From Phoronis australis (taxonomy: Eukaryota; Phoronida; Phoronidae): a stretch of DNA of 64,000 nt. Where the stretch lies: positions 208,969 through 272,968 of the forward strand of contig NMRA01000429.1 of the NCBI GenBank assembly GCA_002633005.1. The letters are read 5' to 3'. The position numbers were made by a program, and so were the translations under genes. The notes under the pieces were generated by a model. It had not been told where the DNA came from. It was given only the letters and a program-made list of their open reading frames with translations, and searched no databases. Of the stretch, positions 1-37,787 are shown in pieces (the first letter of the stretch is position 1; every line of letters starts with the position of its first letter).

Positions 1-1520
1 GACTAACAAAATGTAGTGTACGTACCCTCATGTGGAATTTAGTAAGACAAATGCTCATTGCAAATGAAATTATTGCCTTTTAAATAACAACATGGTTCTT
101 ATTATCACCAAAGAAAAATAAATGGCCATACAGCATTATGTTACCACGTGATGCAGAATTCGTACCCCCTTTTGTAGTGTACGTACCCCCATGTTTACAA
201 ATGCCATGAAATTAAAATATCACTTGGTAAGTGCGCAACATTGGTCATAGACAGTTTCCTTCCTTAAAACTGTTAGGTTAAAAGAGTGTTTATTGCAAAT
301 ACATTTGTTTTGAGTGAAATATTAGCATTTTTGTACATGAATGCTGTGCTTTTTATTTTTTCACTTTGAACTGATTTAGTAAATCAACTAACTCTCAGTA
401 GACTCTTAGTATTTAGTTACAAACCTGACATGTCATTGAAATGTAGTGTACATACCATTGTGTAGAGTACGTACCCCCATGGGAACAAATACCATGAAAC
501 ATAACTTTTACACGGTAAGTATGCAACATTTGTCACAGAGTTTCCTTTATTAAAATGATAGGTTGAAAGGGTGTTAATTACAAATGCATTTGTTTTGAGT
601 GAAATATTAGCATTTGTGTAGTGTACGTACCCCTATATTTTAGCATGTGCCTGTTTTCAAAGAATGGCACACAGATATACACATTTATGCTGTACTTTTT
701 ATTTGTTCTCTTTGAATAGATTTGGTAAATGAACTAACTCTAAGTAGATTCTAAGTATTTTTTATAAACCTGACAAGTCATTGAAATGTAGTGTACGTTC
801 CCCTATGTAGTGTACGTACCTCAACCTCTTGGCTATAAAGTATTTCCCACAAGTTAATATTTTTACACACTGCTGTTCTCATGCACAATACTGATAGTTC
901 CAGAATACATCCAGTCTGACAAAAAAAACAATGGACATTATTAAATTTGTGGTCATTAAAACGCCACACAGGACTTGGCTAGTAACATCCTAGAAGACAC
1001 GTCATGTGACAACTGATGTTGCTGAGGCAGGTTCTCTCTCTCATGACAACTTGCAACAAACCAACAAGTAGAGGCAGCACAAAACCATCCCATACATTTG
1101 TAACTCACTCAAAATTTGCCGTTGATTGACTGTGCGTAGTGTACGTACCCCCCAACCAGTACCATTTTTACTGTTTACAAGTTAAACACTGGGCCTAGCA
1201 TTGCTTTAACTATTTTGACCAACTGATAAGTGTGTTGAAAACTAGGCAAATAGCACCAATAAAGTTTTTGAAAAAAGTAGTTACTTGTCATTTTCTTTTT
1301 GTAAGAATCACATTGCAAGAGAAAAAGTTCTCATTATACTGTATTAAGATATGCAATGTATCATCATCTAGAACAACTTGATCAGCACGGTAGTAATTTT
1401 TCTTACTTAAGCATATGATACGTCTTTAATTTGATCAAGAACTTATTAAATTAACAGCTACCTTACGAATTTTTACATGATAGAAGTGGGCTGTGACCAC
1501 AAGTTGTAGTGTACGTACCC
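1..1520. repeat. Interspersed GTACGTAC motif cluster with long-period tandem repeat
   Basis: The 17-base motif TGTAGTGTACGTACCCC, or a close variant, occurs at about 12, 173, 442, 461, 617, 787, 806, 1134 and 1505, with a partial copy (CGTACCCC) at 161. It contains the palindrome GTACGTAC. Part of the region is also a diverged tandem repeat: the block at about 173-440 is repeated at about 442-785 (shared stretches include ACAAATRCCATGAAA, GAGTGAAATATTAGCATTT and GTCATTGAAATGTAG), with a period of about 289 bp widening to about 344 bp because of an insertion. Two motif pairs are spaced by exactly 19 bp (442/461 and 787/806). No protein-coding potential was recognised. The array may continue to the left of the window. 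It could be a decayed satellite or the subterminal region of a transposon. Confidence 0.75.
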
Positions 1521-2409
1521 TTTTATACAACTGCGATGCATTAGGCCATAAAATTTTATTCGGTGGTTCTTGAGCAAAAATATTTTAGATTACAAACCTT
1601 GAATGATGGTACTTTATAATAACTCAGCTTTTACAGTTATATGACAACCTTCATTTTTCACCAAAAGTGGCCAGCAAATATGGACTTTGATTGTGATTTG
1701 CCCGGCAACTTCCCTGCCAAGGCTCGACACGAACCAACACTAGCTTCCGGAAGCAAATTTACTAGACATTCTACACATGTTGGTAAAGGTTATGCCATTC
1801 GATAAAGTTTTTGCAATGTTGTATTGTTTGAAGGCTACCTCAGTGAAATCGACATGCTGACTGTTCAAAAACACCTACACTTTCCCTAAGTCTGTGTGAA
1901 CTATCCTTTATTTACCGGATGGCGTAAGCGTCGAACCTGCAATTTATTCTTTCGCTGTATCGACCTACTTCGGAACCGATCACGCACTTCTGTCATGAAT
2001 TAATAACTCACTGTAGAAAACTTATTGTAGAAGGTCAACGTCACGCTCATTTTCAAAATTTAATAACACCAAGTAGCTGATTGCAGAGTTGAGGGAGGAA
2101 AAGAGGGAGAAAAAGAAAAATAATGAAAAAAAAAAACACCATGTGTATCGTTACCGAAATTACACTCGCTGTTTTTGTCCTGTAATTACTCTGTTTTTAT
2201 AACAACAGCAGCAGCAGCACCAGCAAGGTCAGTGACTCATTCGCTTCACATCTACATTTTGGTATATCATTATGGGGCTTCAAAAATTGTATGAGATTGA
2301 AGGTTTTGCAGAGAAAAGCATTGAGAAATGTTAACAATTCTTCGTATTTTTTCACACACTGAATCAATTTATAGGGAAATCAGAACACTTCTTCTTGACG
2401 ACATATTTA
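1521..2409. other. Non-coding stretch, no gene recognised
   Basis: No convincing open frame, splice-consistent exon or element boundary was found. There is only a short CAG run near 2203-2220 and an A-rich patch near 2100-2140. Confidence 0.5.
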
Positions 2410-2555
2410 CATGGGCGACGCACCCTAGTGTGCTGGGGAGCTATAGCCCCCCACTTATTTCAGTGCTGCGCCGCTCATGGACATGGGCGGCGAACCATAT
2501 AAAGGGCTGGGGTGGGCTATATCCCTTCACTTATTTCAGTGCTGTGCAGCCCATG
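2410..2555. mobile_element. Dimeric CATGGGCGGCG foldback MITE, copy 1
   Basis: Two head-to-tail units (about 2410-2479 and 2482-2555). Each begins CATGGGCGRCG and ends with the inverted form, ending GCTGCGCCGCTCATG or GCAGCCCATG. The interior of each unit is G-rich then C-rich and ends ACTTATTTCAGTGCTG. The same two-unit arrangement recurs at 16688-16828 and 21728-21872. It is non-coding and too short to be autonomous. No target-site duplication is obvious. Confidence 0.7.
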
Positions 2556-3169
2556 ATTTAACCAAGCTTGTCTAAAGTTCTTTCATAAATTCAAACGTAA
2601 CCTATACCCCCTTTACTTTTATGATAACAATGTTTTCCACTTCCACTAAGAGATCTTCCTAGAATATGCAGTCAACACCCATCTAAAAATACCCACATGG
2701 AACAGAAAAAATTGTGAAAATTCATTAATGTTTAAAATACCTAATTTAATAAACAACTGTATCCTTCCGATATATGTAACAGACAAAATCGACACACATA
2801 GCTTACATGGGTTCTCCAGTGTACCGACGTTCTATGAAAATGACATTGCATGTCTGCGCCTAACGAAATTGGGGAATGCGAGTAGCATTGATATGGGTGA
2901 ATACCGGGATCAGGCGTCCCAGATGTCATGTTGCATGAACTTTAAGCGCTGGATCATCAACTCTATATTCTCATTTATCAACCTGCGCAGAAGTACCAAC
3001 GTTACTATTCGCAAGCGCAGCCTGGTGTGATACTTGGGTTTACTTACCAGAAGTACGTCGTGTGCGAGTTCTACCAATGGACAACATTGAACAACGTTTC
3101 GATGCCGAAATGATTTTTTCATTTCTTTAGGCAGAAAAACGGATACCAGAGTTTCCCGTCAGAATACTC

Positions 3170-3275
3170 TACCCGCGGAAGCCGAGTATAGCAGTGGAGG
3201 AGAATGACGCTTTCTCTGGGATATTCCATATGAGAATGTCCGAGTTGCGAATCTGTATGTGATCTACGATATAAC
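3170..3275. repeat. Dispersed repeat shared with 35425-35500
   Basis: The segment TTCCATATGAGAATG...GAGTTGCGAATC...TGATCTACG aligns with TTCCATATGAAAACAT...GAGTTGCGAATC...TGATCTATG in intron 7 of the transporter gene, in the same orientation. This is the only evidence that it is a repeat. The family is unknown. Confidence 0.45.
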
Positions 3276-3420
3276 CAAATATCTGAGTTTGTGACACCAG
3301 TTTTGACTAGAAAATCATTTGAGGCTACAATTCTATAGAGAAAAGTTATCTGGAATCACTTTTAACATCATGTCACCGCGATGGAGGATCTAGGTGGCCC
3401 AACTACATATTTTGAAAGAG

Positions 3421-4480
3421 AAATTGTTGGATTGTTCTAAAACCCCCTTGACCCCGACACCCCACGAACCCCTCGACTCACGGCCCTCGACNCCCCCTCG
3501 ACTCACGACCCTCGACCCCCTCGACCCACGACCCCTTCGACCCGCGACCTGCAACCCCCTCGACCCAGTCTACACAAGCTCGACTCGATATGAACATAGA
3601 AGAAGCGTTGACTTGCTGGACCAATGAGTTGGGCCGTGTGCTAGGCTGGCTTTTCCCTGGTTTTTGCAATTAAGAGAGTCGATTCGGCAAGTTTGAAAGG
3701 CAAAAACAGAAAAAAGGCGACCAAATCAAATCAAAGCCCTACCAACGTTAAAAATGTTCCCGGCAGAGTGTAATCATCTCGTCTGCTCTTCAGTGAATGG
3801 CAGATTCAACCTTTTTACGGAGAGTGCTAGCAGTGCTGTAGAGGGGCGTAGGCGCACGTGGCTCAGCCAACCACCTTTGGTATCTGAACGTAGCACCTAC
3901 GCACCGTAAGTTACGTTCAGTGCTCAAGGCTTTGGGCGCCTACTTACCCCTAATTTTACCACTACAGCACTGAGTGTGAGGAACCGACAAAACTGTAATT
4001 TCATCAGTAAATACAGTTTGAAATAAAACAAGCTGTTAACTAAAAAGTATTTCAACGTTACATGGAGTATATTGTAAAGGAGTATACAGCAGAAAGCAAA
4101 TGACAAAAATGTAAAATTCCGTGCGTTCACGATAAGTTTAGTACTGTACAACTGGGCCATTGGTAACCGCTCGTGGAACGATTTCCGTGACAACGATAGC
4201 GCGCTCACAGTCGGCTATTTCAGATCACGTTCTTACGCCACTTTCTGTTTTTAATCACCAGACTTGAGCCAGAGCAGACTCGCGTGTAGGTATGTCTTAT
4301 GGGAAAGTCACTCAGCTACGTAATAAGATTATGAAATATGTAAAAAGCGCAAAAAATACCTATATTGCCACAGGTCGTGGGTCGAGGGGGTCATGGGTTG
4401 TGAGTCGTGGGTCGAGGGGATTGTGGGTCGAGGGGTCGAGGGGTGTGGGGGTAGAGGGCGTTTTAGAACAATTCGAAATT
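3421..4480. repeat. Inverted pair of CGACCC minisatellite blocks (foldback element)
   Basis: A block of imperfect units around CTCGACCCACGACCC (about 3440-3570) is matched about 0.8 kb away by the reverse complement (about 4374-4470, GGGTCGAGGGG units). The outer flanks are inverted too: ATTGTTCTAAAAC at 3431-3443 and GTTTTAGAACAAT at 4460-4473. An N at 3492 shows the assembly struggled here. A third block with the same flank (TCTACACAAGCTCGACTCGAT) lies at 58070-58140. A hAT-type MITE (3831-3972) sits between the arms. Long reading frames over the minisatellite are repeat artefacts. Confidence 0.65.
3831..3972. mobile_element. hAT-type MITE (CAGTGCTGTAG family)
   Basis: It begins CAGTGCTGTAG and ends CTACAGCACTG, so the ends are inverted. 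It is flanked by near-identical 8-mers AGTGCTAG (3823-3830) and AGTGTGAG (3973-3980), 6 of 8 bases equal. The interior GCGTAGGCGCACGTGG...CCTACGCACCGTAAGTTACG matches the copy at 62770-62925, which is in the opposite orientation and has a perfect 8 bp duplication. An 8 bp target site and a CAG terminus are typical of hAT elements. Non-autonomous; no coding. Confidence 0.75.
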
Positions 4481-5846
4481 GTCCTCATAAGCCCTGAAAA
4501 TGGAATGCCCGTGGGTTTTTGTCTTGTCCGTCTGATGGCTTTCGCCAATGCGTGAGCAGAATAAGCGTGCATCAATGAAGTTAATCTATGATCCCCACTT
4601 CAGCTCATTTATTGTTTTTTGAAAATGCATTCGACCAATTTCTTTGAACAAAGTAGCCAAACACTTAAGACCAAAGTACAATTGTAATTTTGTTTTGAGC
4701 ACCAAAGTATCAAAATCTTGTATCCGCTCAACAGAGAAACGTAATTCTAACAATCCTTTGCAAAACACCACTGGCTGCAATAATCTATGAAACCAGGATG
4801 GTGTTTGATCTTAAACAATATTTGACAAAGAATTCAATAAGAATCATTTTACAACTTTGTTGCGAAAAGTGTTCTTAAGTATTGGGTAACTTTATGTCAC
4901 GCCAAACAAACCTGAGACACGTTCAAGAGGTTTCATTGGTTGGCTGAAAAGCGTTGGCAATGCTAGGCGCAAATGAATCAACTTTGGTAACAACTGAGAC
5001 TTATAATAATCTTGTCAATGAGAATTAATGAGCTACAAGTCAAGGTCGATATTTCTCTTTCAATTCTGTTAATTTCTTCGTGGTAGCGCAGTTCGATACT
5101 TTCTGATTGATCAGCGCTAAAGATGAAACCCAAAAGGGTGAAGTGCGACGGTCGCCAAGAAAGAGTTTAAGATTTTAACAAAAAAGAGAAATACATTACT
5201 TCATTGCGCCAATTCACACAAAATGTGTATTTTCCATGCCACGTATTTGATGATTTATGGGATTGGTTAAATAGTTCAGCAGCGTTCAGTCGTCTAGACG
5301 GAGCACTTTGTCATATGTAAATAGCAAACATTTGAGTTTTTTGTTACTGTTAGCAATTCTAACAACTTATTACCAATTCCTGTCATTCCTGAACACAACA
5401 GACAACATCTCCGATCAAGAATAAATAACGTGAAAAAGCATCACCCGACGACACCCTCGGGCTTTATGAGGAAAATATGCAGAGGTGAACCTATGTTCAA
5501 TAAGACCAATACGAGCGCCGCGATGTAACATGCAAACCCAATGAACTATACAGTGTACAGAACTGAAAAAATGACAAAAATTGTTAATACATTTCCAGGT
5601 CACAAAATCGAACACATATAGACACTCGCTCTCTTTAGTAATAAATGTGGTTGTTTTATATTGCTCCCACGCCATTTCCCAGAGCTATAGCTCGGAATGA
5701 TGCTTCATGCAATCTTTGCAAACGTCACGTGATAACCGACACGGATACACCGGCACGCGGCCGACAGAGATAAAAGTAATAAGGTTTAACCGTAAACAAT
5801 TCTTCAAAACTCGAAAGAATAGATATTTAGCAAAGTATATGCACAT
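4481..5846. other. Non-coding stretch, no gene recognised
   Basis: Only short chance reading frames, without domain resemblance or splice context. Confidence 0.5.
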
Positions 5847-6918
5847 GGCTAAAATTTTAAAGGTCATTATTAATTAGTAAGTTCAGTGGTATCAAATGAT
5901 TCAGATTCAGAAACGTTCTGGTGGTGGGATAGAATGTTAATCAAAAGTAACATATCAGTCGACGAGTTGACCAATTATTTTTGTTCATTGCGCAATGCTA
6001 GTCTTGTATTATGACTGTAGAAGAAAATTAGGACAGCGAGGACATATTTCCACTTAAAAGGGATATTTCCGAACAAGAAATTGCTGAATCAGTTAAGAAC
6101 ATGCAAAGTGGCGAAAGTCCAGATGTAGACGGAATTCCAACAGAATTCTAAAAATTTTCAATGGACACAATTAAGGGCCGACTCTACAAACTGCTTAACT
6201 GCATAGATTCAAATGGTACTTTCCCAGGAAAATGTTCAACTGGTATAATATCAATCTCATAAAAAATATAGCGTTCTGGGAGCATGAGAAGATAGTATTG
6301 GTAGAAGAACATGCTGGCTTCAGAGAAAAATATTCATAGATAGATAACATTTTTATTGTTAACGGCTTGGTTGAGAAACATTTACCACAACAAAGATCAA
6401 AACCATGCCATTGCGCATTTGATTCGATTGTGTTTGAACAACTGTTGATAGTATGCATTCAACTGTAAATGTTAGAATGAAGACTGAATCAGAAATAACA
6501 TGTCAAGCTTTGAGTGTAGACAAGTCAGGCAACATTGTATGGAAAGCGTTCTCTTTGTTTATAAATGAACTTGTTATTGAATTGAAAATGGAAGGGGAGT
6601 GGTATTCAAGTTGACGCCGGCATTGAAATTTGTTTTATTATTATTTGCCGACGATGTTACTCTAGTTGGCTACTCTATTGCTGAGTTGCAGAGGCAATTG
6701 TTTGTAAACGTCCTGAAGTCAAACAGTTGTTTTTAAAAAAGATGTAAAATTGAAGAGAACCGAAAAATGGTATTACAGAAGTGTCGTGTTGAAAACTTGC
6801 TGTTACTATCAATATGTAGGGGTTGTATTTTCTAGTACAGTTGAATTACGTAATGAAAGACACTGGCACAAAAGGCAAGCACAGCAATGAGCTCGGTGAA
6901 ACATCTTCTGTGTCAAAT
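5847..6918. repeat. 1.07 kb tandem duplication, first copy
   Basis: Repeated at 6920-7994 with a period of 1074 bp; the join carries a single N at 6919. The first roughly 570 bp look identical between copies. All differences I could see (about ten substitutions and one small indel) fall in the second half, after about 6390. That pattern fits either a recent duplication with patchy gene conversion or two alleles joined end to end by the assembler. Confidence 0.85.
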
Positions 6919-6919
6919 N

Positions 6920-7994
6920 TGGCTAAAATTTTAAAGGTCATTATTAATTAGTAAGTTCAGTGGTATCAAATGATTCAGATTCAGAAACGTTCTGGTGGTG
7001 GGATAGAATGTTAATCAAAAGTAACATATCAGTCGACGAGTTGACCAATTATTTTTGTTCATTGCGCAATGCTAGTCTTGTATTATGACTGTAGAAGAAA
7101 ATTAGGACAGCGAGGACATATTTCCACTTAAAAGGGATATTTCCGAACAAGAAATTGCTGAATCAGTTAAGAACATGCAAAGTGGCGAAAGTCCAGATGT
7201 AGACGGAATTCCAACAGAATTCTAAAAATTTTCAATGGACACAATTAAGGGCCGACTCTACAAACTGCTTAACTGCATAGATTCAAATGGTACTTTCCCA
7301 GGAAAATGTTCAACTGGTATAATATCAATCTCATAAAAAATATAGCGTTCTGGGAGCATGAGAAGATAGTATTGGTAGAAGAACATGCTGGCTTCAGAGA
7401 AAAATATTCATAGATAGATAACATTTTTATTGTTAACGGCTTGGTTGAGAAACATTTACCACAATAAAGATCAAAACCATGCCATTGCGCATTTGATTCG
7501 ATTGTGTTTGGACAACTGTTGATAGTATGCATTCAACTGTAAATGTTAGAATGAAGACTGAATCAGGAATAACATGCCAAGCTTTGAGTGTAGACTAGTC
7601 AGGCAAGATTGTATGGAAAGCGTTCTCTTTGTTTATAAATGAACTTGCTATTGAATTGAAAATGGAAGGGGAGTGGTATTCAAGTTGACGCCGGCATTGA
7701 AATTTGTTTTATTATTATTTGCCGACGATGTTACTCTATTTGGCTACTCTATTGCTGAGTTGCAGAGGCAATTGTTTGTAAACGTCCTGAAGTCAAACAG
7801 TTGTTTTTAAAAAAGGGGTAAAATTGAAGAGAACCGAAAAATGGTATTACAGAAGTGTCGTGTTGAAAACTTGCTGTTACTATCAATATGTAGGGGTTGT
7901 ATTTTCTAGTACAGTTGGATTACGTAATGCAAGACACTGGCACAAAAGGCAAGCACAGCAATATGAGCTCGGTGAAACATCTTCTGTGTCAAAT
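6920..7994. repeat. 1.07 kb tandem duplication, second copy
   Basis: Starts TGGCTAAAATTTTAAAGG directly after the N at 6919 and matches 5847-6918. It continues past the point where copy 1 stops (TGTCAAAT) into the 3' part of the retrotransposon. Confidence 0.85.
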
Positions 7995-8017
7995 GGGAGC
8001 TAATAGAAACGTAGTGT

Positions 8018-8257
8018 CAGAGGCGGATCTACAGGGGGGGTTCAGGGGGTTTAAGCCCCCCCCCTCGGGACAGGATCAAAAATAAAAACTGGAAAAAAAA
8101 AATCGCCAGAAAAACGAAATTAGCTAATAAAAATCCCAAAAAATCTTACACGGGAGGAGGGAAACCCTCTCGCGACCTTCCTTCTCCTCGGCGCTACGCG
8201 CCTCGGATTCTCTCGAATCCTAACCCCCCCTTTACTGAAATCGTAGATCTGCCACTG
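8018..8257. mobile_element. hAT-like MITE nested in the retrotransposon
   Basis: The termini CAGAGGCGGATCTAC and GTAGATCTGCCACTG are inverted, with homopolymer G and C runs just inside, and the interior is non-coding. Nearby 8-mers AGTGTCAG (8013-8020) and AGTGTTAG (8258-8265) differ at one base but overlap the left terminus, so the exact target duplication is ambiguous. It interrupts the degraded non-LTR element, so it is the younger insertion. Confidence 0.65.
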
Positions 8258-9075
8258 AGTGTTAGCCTTTACGTTGTTGAATACAAAAATAACAGGCATA
8301 ATGTACTAGAATTTGTTGGTTTCGGTCACGTATCCGTATGGCAGAGAATACAGGCAAGGAGTTTAGCCTTGTCCTGCGAAAAGTATTTATGTGGAGCGCT
8401 GACGCAGCAGCAGATATTTTATTTATCAAATATTAGATGTTCATCTCTCAAATTAAAAATCGAAAATGGCAGAAGAGTTTGTATTCCCAGAAGTGAAAGG
8501 ATTTGTAACATTTGTAATACTTGAGAGATTGAGACAGAAGCGCGTGTTATGTTACGTTGTCCAACCTCGGCAGGTTTAAAATATATAGGTTCATGCTACA
8601 TTGCCACGATAGAAACAACGACGTCCAGGTCTCTTTAAAACTTGAGAGCAGTAAACACTTTAAAACATGTCAATATATGTAGATATATACAAAGTGGAAC
8701 GATACTCAGAAGCGAAATGTTGACTCTTTAATGGCTTAGCACGCGCGTGTAAAGTTTGTATATGATATTAGGAACTGTGGGCCGATGGCCTCTTAACTTC
8801 TATAAAGTTAGAGTTACAATTGATTAGTTACACTAGCTTTAGACAATTCTCGTTAACATATTGACCAGTAATTTGAGGAAAGACAACGAGTGAGCATCGG
8901 TCTTTCCATGTTAATTTCTTATTCTTTAATGATTATTTAAATATTGTCTTTTTGTAATTATGTTAGTTTGTATTACTGTATCTACGATTTTACTGAGGGC
9001 ACCCATGGAAAGCAGTGTGAACTGATGGGGCAACCCTCATTTTAAATATTAGATAAATAAATAATAATAATAAAT

Positions 9076-10514
9076 CATAGTCCACAGGAAATGCAAGGGA
9101 AGATCGCGACCGCAACGAGCCAGGACAGAATTATAAATTTCTGTGTCATATTTCATCATTGGATTAGTGACAGTTCCCATCGATACAAATATTTACGTAC
9201 ACGTATTCTGTATTCTTATTTCTTGCTCAAGGTACAGTGTTAATTCCGTTTCTCGACTGTAAGATTATAATTAATTGTTTAAAACTTCTACTTATGAAAT
9301 AGAAAATTGCTATTCACGACAACGCAAAACGCGTCAAAATTAGAAACAGTAACTTTTAAGTAAATTTAAGCTTCAGTTATTATTACAAATTAAATTTGCA
9401 GCTGTGGTTCATAATAGGCGTGGAATCGATTCCACGGTCGCATCTCTCAATTATGATCCCCGGAAACTCAGTTCCGGACAAGCAAACACCAAACCCACGG
9501 AACAATTCCCTAGACATGTGGCAATAAACACAAACGGACCGAAATGTTCCATATCCGGTGACTGTACTTAATACCTAGAGAACAGATTGATGATAAATCC
9601 CCCGTCATCCACCTTGTCTCTAGAAAATTCGTATGCTGTGAAGAAAGCAACTTTTCGCAATTCCTTGTCTTCTATATACCTGTAAAAAGGTTATTATAAC
9701 ACGCATGCATGCCACGGGAGTGCTTTTTATTTCCGGCTAATTGAATACACGTCTGCTAACTTGCGCTGTGAAAACTACAAACCATTACCCGTGTGTTTTT
9801 CAATTTTTACTAGGATTTTTTCCTGTGGGACACGAATTTGCCGGTATTCTGAGTTCCACCAAGTTTCCCTGGATTAATACCGGAAAAAACTATTCCGACC
9901 TACGTGATTTGTTGTTTCAAAATGAAATTCCCGTCGTTATATGTATCATAAAACCACTGATGTTGGCGTAGTACTGCACTGACTCTGTAGTGTCAGTGTG
10001 AGTCAATAGGGGTGACATAACTTTCCGGTATTTATAAATCCGTTAGAGATACGGCTGTTTGTGGAATTAACCCCGTGTACTTTTTTCCAGAAATATTTCT
10101 GGGATTCCAAAATATATGAGAACAGCAAAAATAAAATGAAATCGATACGCTCACATCACAATTCGAAGGCGCGAATTGCCAGGCACTCGCGCCACACCAG
10201 ATACGCACTTCAAGTAACACCCCCGGATCTAAATCAATAGGACGGCGTTACGGCAATGGTAATCACAATCCACAGCGCGTATACTATACTTGAACGCAGC
10301 ATTGCTGGTTTTTCATTACTAGCTAATCATTCATCGAACAGTATTGTTAAGAGCACAGTCAGGCGCTCACACGAACAAACGGGACCAGTTTAAATCACTT
10401 GTTGTTGGATTGAACAAACACGTGGTTTGCGAGGTCAAAGACCAACGAAGCAGATCTCGCTCCAGCGAAAATTCTTAGTTGTTCGTTTCCGCTGATCTCG
10501 AACGCGAAACAGCC
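9076..10514. other. Upstream flank of the transporter gene
   Basis: Contains the presumed promoter and 5' UTR of the SLC22-type gene. I see no convincing TATA box or initiator. A perfect 16 bp palindrome GTGGAATCGATTCCAC lies at 9420-9435. The in-frame stop TAG at 10476-10478 precedes the ATG at 10515, so that ATG is the first in-frame Met of exon 1. Confidence 0.45.
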
Positions 10515-36293
<25,779 letters not shown>

Positions 36294-37620
36294 ACACTCA
36301 TTTTTATTTGCAACATTTCATTAAGAGTAGACCTACACACTGCGTGTTTCAATCAGCGTTTCAATGGAATAGCCCCGTCCCGGATTATAACAACATCACT
36401 ACTTAAATTCCTTGATGTCTACCCACTATGCATCACATTGCGATGTTGGCACTGGGGAATTAGAAAATCTGGATAATAACCCTGATTGCAGGGTACGTAT
36501 CGTTCTTTGGTCTTCGTTCAATTTAAGGTTCATGACAGGTCGACTACACAACGCATTTTGTTAACCTCACGAAAAAGAAGAGATGAATTTGGGACGGAGC
36601 TATTATTTTACATTCTTACATCATTTACCAATTGCTTGGTGTTTAAAGTTATAATCAAAACAGCACTCGCTGTACGATGAGAACTATGCATGCGTGGACA
36701 CAAAACAGATTTTAGGTAAGACGCCAAATCATCATCGTTTCATCATCACTGATGTTAGTAAACCAATGTCTCGTGTAGAACTATTGACTGTGATATCATA
36801 TTTGCCCATCGTAACTATTTGACCGTCACCTCAGGGTGTAATAGGATTTTCACAATTCATGATCAAAGTAGTCCAAAGCAGTAAGAATATATTTCATGAG
36901 CTGTGCATGCTGCCTAAAGTCAGCATCGTTATCAGCTCTTTAACTTCAAAGTCATCGGAAACGCGTTTGTTTCAAATGAAAAATTACAGGTATTTACAGT
37001 CTGGGGTTTTATTTAGTTAAGTCTTTTTGTGTACCAATTCGTCTTGAGATTATTTTATCAAAATAGCTTAAGGTGTGTTCAGATTAACTTGTTTGCCTTC
37101 ACAGCACTTTCTGTTACACCGGAGTAGCCTTGAGTGAACTGGTTGCATTTCACAATTATATCCTATTGGATCTTAGATGACGCACACACACTAGTTTTTG
37201 TTGAAAGACCAATGTTTCCCCGCAATCTGTGGCAAGAGAAACACCAGTCTCTTCGCAGTTATCTACAACACACGCCTTTATATACTTTTATTGCACCACA
37301 AGTATGAAACATTACAATAATGGTACAGAGAATTAGCCCAGAAAACGAATCATCACATCGGGCTTAATATACATAGCGGTAAATTATTTAATAAAATATA
37401 ATAATATTTTGTGTTTAAATAAATTAGATGAACCTCTCTCCGTTGTTTGACTCCGTCAAGGCTCGTAGCACTACACTGTATTTTGTGTGACGTTGTAGTC
37501 TTCTCTAGGCGACTGTGAATGCCAACTTTCATTTTGTTTGTTATTTTTGCGTGTTAGGTGTGATTATTTGCAATCCGCAATAAATTTGTCATAAAGTTCA
37601 ACTCGTCTTGGTCTTGTGTT
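36294..37620 (+). other. Presumed 3' UTR and flank of the SLC22-type gene
   Basis: No coding. AATAAA hexamers occur near 37389 and at 37579-37584, the latter followed by a G/T-rich stretch (CGTCTTGGTCTTGTG). Either could be the poly(A) signal; neither is proven. Confidence 0.4.
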
Positions 37621-37699
37621 ATTGCCATTCTAGGCGCTATCCCTCTTGTCATTTAATGCCCTGCTTACGTTTACCTTTATATTTTGCCAACGAGGTTTT

Positions 37700-37704
<5 letters not shown>

Positions 37705-37775
<71 letters not shown>

Positions 37776-37787
37776 TAGTAGTAGTAT
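37705..37787. repeat. (TAG)n microsatellite
   Basis: About 27 units of AGT/TAG with one G substitution near 37771. Confidence 0.95.

Larger units (their letters stand above)
5847..9075 (+). mobile_element. Degraded non-LTR retrotransposon with internal tandem duplication
   Basis: Reverse-transcriptase remnants are readable on the + strand despite many stops: EIAESVKNMQSGESPDVDGI at about 6080-6140, the usual 'GKSPGxDGIP' region of the RT N-terminal part, and again one period later. Near 8480-8580 there is a C-terminal C-x2-C-type tail (RICNICN ... ARVMLRCP), usual for the 3' end of non-LTR ORF2 proteins. The 3' end is A/T-rich with an ATAAATAAATAATAATAA tail at about 9050-9075, as in CR1/RTE-like elements. 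No endonuclease domain is visible. The element is dead: many frameshifts and stops. Confidence 0.65.

Noticed and set aside
3394-3669. Asp-Pro-Arg rich frames
   Set aside because: They translate the CGACCC minisatellite; no start context, no conservation, N in the sequence.
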